The notes beneath the pieces were generated by a model that did not search any database, was not told where the DNA came from, and saw only the letters and a program-made list of their open reading frames with translations. A stretch of 9,871 nucleotides of DNA from an uncultured Bacteroidota bacterium. Its GTDB lineage: Bacteria; Bacteroidota; Bacteroidia; Flavobacteriales; Flavobacteriaceae. The stretch is from positions 1 to 9,871 of the forward strand of contig CAIXNQ010000167.1 of assembly GCA_903920835.1 (NCBI GenBank), written 5' to 3'. Positions 6,563-9,871 of the stretch are shown piece after piece. A program made the translations under genes and the position numbers. Every line of letters starts with the position of its first letter. Within the stretch, counting starts at the first letter, position 1.

Positions 6563-7666
6563 TTATTTTATTAATTTGATAATTTGTTCAACAATAGTTT
6601 CAGTTGCAAGCGGTTTTGCCATTTTTTTCATATTTGTTGCAACTTCATTTTTAATTGATTCATCTGTTAAAATTGAATTGAAAAGCGACTCAAAATCTTT
6701 TTCAAGTTGTGATTCGTATATCATAAATCCAGCTTTATTGTCAACAACGGCTTGAGCATTTTTAGCCTGATGATTTTCAGCAACATTTGGCGAGGGAATA
6801 AAAATTGTAGGCTTTGCTACCAAACACAACTCCGAAACCGAAGACGCTCCCGCGCGTGAAATGATCAAATCGGCAGCTGCATAAACCAAATCCATTCTGT
6901 CGATATAAGAATGAACTTGAATAGCTTTTTTTGAATCACTATTTGATGTATATTTTGAATAATCATCTAAATAAATTTTACCGCATTGCCAGATCACTTG
7001 AATGTTTTTTGACAGAAAAAACGGCAGTTCTTTTTCTATAAGTTGATTAATTCTTCTGGCACCAAGACTTCCTCCAAGAATTACTAAAGTTTTCTTATTG
7101 ACATCAAGATCAAAATGTTCAATTGCTTCGTCACGTTTAAATTCTACATCAATCAAATCTTGACGCACTGGGTTTCATGTAAAGAATAATTTCTGTTTCG
7201 GAAAAAAGCGTTCTAAACCTTCATAAGCGACACAAATAGCGTTTGCTTTTTTACTCAATAATTTATTTGTGATTCCAGGATACGAATTCTGTTCTTGAAT
7301 TAATGTTGGAATATTTAAAATATTATCCATTTCAAGGAGTGGTCCACTTGCAAATCCTCCAGTTCCAATGACAACATTTGGTTTAAATTTTTTGATAATA
7401 AAATATGATTTCCACAAACTGCTAATCAATTTAATCGGAAACAATAAATTTTGAAGCGTAATTTTTCTTTGTAGACCAGCAATCCATAGCCCTTTGATTT
7501 CGTAACCAGCTTGAGGTACTTTTTGCATTTCCATTTTGTCACTTGCGCCCACAAAAAGAAACTCAGCTTTTGGGAAACGATTTTTCAAGGCATTAGTAAT
7601 GGCAATAGCAGGATATATATGTCCGCCAGTTCCTCCACCACTAATTATGAATTTGTAATTTTTCAT
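6563..7666 (-). pseudogene. murG: MurG glycosyltransferase gene interrupted by one in-frame TGA
   Basis: MurG transfers GlcNAc from UDP-GlcNAc to lipid I to make lipid II on the inner membrane face. The full frame is 367 codons, normal for the family, and keeps one phase throughout. Codon 164 is TGA (7175-7177), where the family has the Gly of GNPVR; the next codons read NPVRQD. The N-terminal Rossmann domain (1-163) has G-loops GGGTGGHIYPA (10-20) and GTGGFASGP (101-109) plus the family stretch IQEQNSYPG (123-131). The C-terminal domain has GGSLGARRIN (198-207), SRAGASSVSEL (270-280) and PNVAENHQAKNA (293-304) for UDP-GlcNAc binding. Nothing else looks decayed. The gene starts 4 bases after ftsW. 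As written it yields a 163-residue piece and perhaps a 201-residue piece from GTG at 7166-7168. A single-base sequencing error is quite possible, in which case this is an ordinary CDS. Confidence 0.9.
7175..7177 (-). other. in-frame TGA replacing the GNPVR glycine codon of murG
   Basis: The minus strand reads ttt aca TGA aac cca gtg cgt, which translates as F-T-stop-N-P-V-R. One base separates TGA from GGA (Gly): a G-to-T change at base 7177 on the gene strand. No other gene in the window has an in-frame TGA, and every true stop here is TAA. Confidence 0.95.
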
Positions 7667-7670
7667 TGCC

Positions 7671-9002
7671 TTATTTTTTATTTGATACTGCTTTCATTGG
7701 ATTATTAACCGCTTCTTTTATAGAATAGTCTTCCTCATTTTGGCCTTCGTTTTTGTAGACACTTTCTTCTTCTAAATCCAGTGCATTTTCTTTTGCAATT
7801 TGTTCATCTATCATTCTTTGAAGAGCTGCTTCACGAATCTCTTTTTCTTGAAGCTCTTGAATAATTTCTTCTTCTTTTTTAGTGACGCTTAAAATAATTC
7901 CCAGCGCAATACAAGTCATCCAGATAGAACTTCCTCCGCTACTAATCAAAGGCAATGTTTGCCCTGTAACAGGTAATAATTCAACTGCTACAGCCATATT
8001 TATCATGGCTTGAAAAATCATTGGAAAACCAAGCCCAACAACGAGTAATTTTCCGAACATGGAGTTTGCTTTGTCGGCAGCAATAACGAATCTAAAAAAC
8101 AGAAGCAAGTAAAGAACCAACACCCCAAGACCTCCAATTAGTCCCCATTCTTCTACAATAATTGCATAAATAAAATCGGACGAAGATTGGGGTAGAAAGT
8201 TTTTTTGAACACTTTTCCCTGGGCCTAAACCATATATTCCGCCAGTTGCAATTGCAATTTTTGCTTTTTCAATTTGATAATCATCTTCTCCGGGTTTGTT
8301 TTTAGTGAAATTCTCAACTCGAGAAATCCAAGTATCCACCCGATTCGGAAATGCGTCTGGAAAAGCTCTGACAAGAAAAATAAAAATTAACAATGAAACG
8401 ATTCCAGTGCCAATAATAAAAGCAATGTATTTTAAAGGATATTTGCCTACAAATGAAAGCATTACAACCATTGCAAAAATCAACGCAGCTGTTGAAAAAT
8501 TTGCTGGTAATATTAACATCAAGGTAATAAAAACCGGAATCCACAACTCTAAAATTGATGATTGGAAAGTTATTGGTTCTTCTCTTTTTTTAGAAAGATA
8601 GCGTGCGACAAAAATCATTAATACAATCGAAGCCAATGTCGATGTTTGAAAAGTAATTCCGATGAAAGGGATCTTAATCCAACGACTTGCGTTTGCGCCA
8701 GCAATTACAGTTCCTTTGATTAATGTAAAAGCCAAAAGTCCCCAAACAACTACCAATGCAATTCGAGAAATTCCTCTGTAATAATGATAGGGCACTTTAT
8801 GAACCCAATAAATTATGATGAATCCCATGAAAATGTGAGCCAAATGAGTGAGTAAATAACTTAAGGTGTTTCCGGTGCCGTGATTCATATATGCCAAATT
8901 GCTGCTGGCACTAAAAACAGGCATAAATGAAAATAGGGCTAATAAGGCCACGAATGTCCAGATTACCTTATCACCTTTAAGATTATTTATCAGCTCTTTC
9001 AT
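7671..9002 (-). CDS. ftsW: septal peptidoglycan glycosyltransferase FtsW (SEDS family)
   Basis: FtsW polymerises lipid II at the septum together with the class B transpeptidase FtsI. The 443-residue protein has about ten hydrophobic segments (from 13-31 to about 357-374). SEDS signatures are ANASRWI (103-109), GLGPGKS (258-264), and the extracellular loop LPQSSSDFIYAIIVEEWG (270-287), whose Asp276 aligns with the proposed catalytic Asp of RodA and FtsW. LPVTGQTLPLISSGGSS (343-359) is the most conserved family stretch. FtsW is chosen over RodA because of its place between murD and murG. After the last membrane segment a charged tail of about 70 residues (374-443), Glu/Lys-rich and probably partly coiled coil, faces the cytoplasm. 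The ATG is 29 bases after murD, and the stop codon is 4 bases before murG, which suggests coupled translation. Confidence 0.97.
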   Translation of the reverse strand: MKELINNLKGDKVIWTFVALLALFSFMPVFSASSNLAYMNHGTGNTLSYLLTHLAHIFMGFIIIYWVHKVPYHYYRGISRIALVVVWGLLAFTLIKGTVIAGANASRWIKIPFIGITFQTSTLASIVLMIFVARYLSKKREEPITFQSSILELWIPVFITLMLILPANFSTAALIFAMVVMLSFVGKYPLKYIAFIIGTGIVSLLIFIFLVRAFPDAFPNRVDTWISRVENFTKNKPGEDDYQIEKAKIAIATGGIYGLGPGKSVQKNFLPQSSSDFIYAIIVEEWGLIGGLGVLVLYLLLFFRFVIAADKANSMFGKLLVVGLGFPMIFQAMINMAVAVELLPVTGQTLPLISSGGSSIWMTCIALGIILSVTKKEEEIIQELQEKEIREAALQRMIDEQIAKENALDLEEESVYKNEGQNEEDYSIKEAVNNPMKAVSNKK

Positions 9003-9031
9003 TTGATTTTTGATTTTAATAAAAACAAATT

Positions 9032-9871
9032 TTATAGGTTTATCACCGCGCTTTTAAATTGGTTGCCTCTGTCTTCATAGTTTTTAAATAAATCAAAACT
9101 TGCACATGCAGGCGATAACAAAACGGTGTCACCTTTTTCAGACAAACGTTGTGCCATTTTCACAGCATTATTCATATTATCAACCTCTAGCATGACTTCA
9201 ACTACATTTCCGAACGTGTCGATAATTTTTTTGTTATCAATTCCAAGACAAATTATGGCTTTAACTTTTTCTCTAACTAAGGGCATTAATTCTTGATAAT
9301 CATTTCCTTTATCAACACCTCCAACAATCCAAATTGTTGGCGATTTCATGCTTTCTAATGCAAAAAATACCGAGTTAACGTTGGTTGCTTTGGAATCGTT
9401 AACATATTGCACGCTTTCAATTTTCATTACTTTTTCTAGTCGATGTTCAACTCCTTGAAAAGTTTGCAAACTTTTTCTGATGGTTTCTTTTCTAACTTTC
9501 ATCAATTTTGCAGTAGCACTTGCAGCCATTGCATTTTTCAAATTGTGGTTTCCTTCTAATGAAATTGTTTCAATATCTAAATTAAACTCTTCGTTGTCAA
9601 TCATAATTTCCATGTTGTTGTTTTTTATAAATGCCCCTTTTTCAAATGTTTTGGTTAATGAAAATGGAATTAATTGTGCTTTTGTATTATTATTTGTAAT
9701 CCAATTTTTTATTGACTCATCGTCTGCATCATAAATAAAAAAATCGTTTTGAGATTGATTCATAGTTATTCTGAATTTAGACGAAATGTAATTTTCATAT
9801 TTATATTCGTATCGATCTAAATGATCTGGACTAATGTTTGTTAAAATTGCTATATGTGGGCAAAAATTTAT
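9032..9871 (-). CDS. murD: UDP-N-acetylmuramoylalanine--D-glutamate ligase MurD, 5' end missing
   Basis: MurD adds D-Glu to UDP-MurNAc-L-Ala in the cytoplasm, using ATP. The frame is open from the right edge (base 9871) to the TAA at 9032-9034, giving 279 residues. The family is near 440, so about 165 N-terminal residues, including the UDP-binding domain and the GTNGKS-type P-loop, lie outside. The ATG at 9761-9763 is an internal Met, because the sequence before it continues as MurD with PHIAILTNISPDHLDRY just inside the edge (the conserved DHxDRY). Further motifs are LEGNHNLKNAMAA (central domain), GVEHRLE, VNDSKATN and SPACASFDLFKNYEDRG (C-terminal domain, DSKATN and SPACASFD being characteristic of MurD). 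It is the most upstream dcw gene visible, 29 bases before ftsW. Confidence 0.97.
   Translation of the reverse strand: MNFCPHIAILTNISPDHLDRYEYKYENYISSKFRITMNQSQNDFFIYDADDESIKNWITNNNTKAQLIPFSLTKTFEKGAFIKNNNMEIMIDNEEFNLDIETISLEGNHNLKNAMAASATAKLMKVRKETIRKSLQTFQGVEHRLEKVMKIESVQYVNDSKATNVNSVFFALESMKSPTIWIVGGVDKGNDYQELMPLVREKVKAIICLGIDNKKIIDTFGNVVEVMLEVDNMNNAVKMAQRLSEKGDTVLLSPACASFDLFKNYEDRGNQFKSAVINL

Noticed and set aside
7175..7177. UGA decoded as glycine, as in the altered code of SR1/Gracilibacteria
   Set aside because: The position is a glycine, which is suggestive, but no other gene here has an in-frame TGA, GGN codons are used for Gly throughout, and the gene content and FtsZ tail are flavobacterial.
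7149..7178. ATGA stop-start overlap at the murG TGA as a coupled start
   Set aside because: The overlapping ATG is in another frame and stops after 9 codons, so it cannot produce the C-terminal domain.
7130..7180. Selenocysteine insertion at the murG TGA
   Set aside because: Only a 4-bp hairpin (TCAA/TTGA) follows, nothing like a bacterial SECIS, and MurG has no Cys or selenocysteine at this site.

Overview
The window is a stretch of a Bacteroidota chromosome, most likely a Flavobacterium-like member of the Flavobacteriaceae. This rests on the very AT-rich sequence, TAA as the stop codon of all nine protein genes, weak or absent Shine-Dalgarno sites, a Bacteroidota-type TAnnTTTG promoter element, and a FtsZ with a long linker and a C-terminal tail of the flavobacterial kind. 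The genus is an inference from remembered family features, not a search result.

Layout, read in the direction of transcription (minus strand, right to left): murD (its 5' part lies outside the window), ftsW, murG, murC, ftsQ, ftsA and ftsZ. This is the distal half of the dcw (division and cell wall) cluster. Gaps between these genes are 4 to 51 bases, and murC and ftsQ overlap by 14 bases, so they look like one transcription unit. It ends in a strong hairpin plus T-tract terminator just after ftsZ (966-1001). A second short unit starts immediately: a promoter-like element (959-966), a yqeY-family gene and a tRNA-Arg(UCG). A partial, unrecognised gene on the plus strand fills the left edge and converges on the tRNA.

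The genes form one pathway. MurC adds L-Ala and MurD adds D-Glu to UDP-MurNAc. MurG converts lipid I to lipid II on the inner membrane face, and FtsW polymerises lipid II at the septum. FtsQ, FtsA and FtsZ belong to the divisome: FtsZ forms the ring, FtsA anchors it to the membrane, and FtsQ links it to the synthesis machinery. No ddl or murB lies between murC and ftsQ.

The main surprise is in murG. Its reading frame is intact from end to end except for one in-frame TGA at 7175-7177, where the family has the Gly of its GNPVR motif, exactly between the two Rossmann domains. murG is normally essential, so this is a sequencing error, a recent lesion, readthrough, or a two-piece enzyme restarted from a GTG three codons downstream. 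A single-base error or mutation (GGA to TGA) is the simplest reading. I saw no mobile element, CRISPR array, defence locus or other clearly new system.
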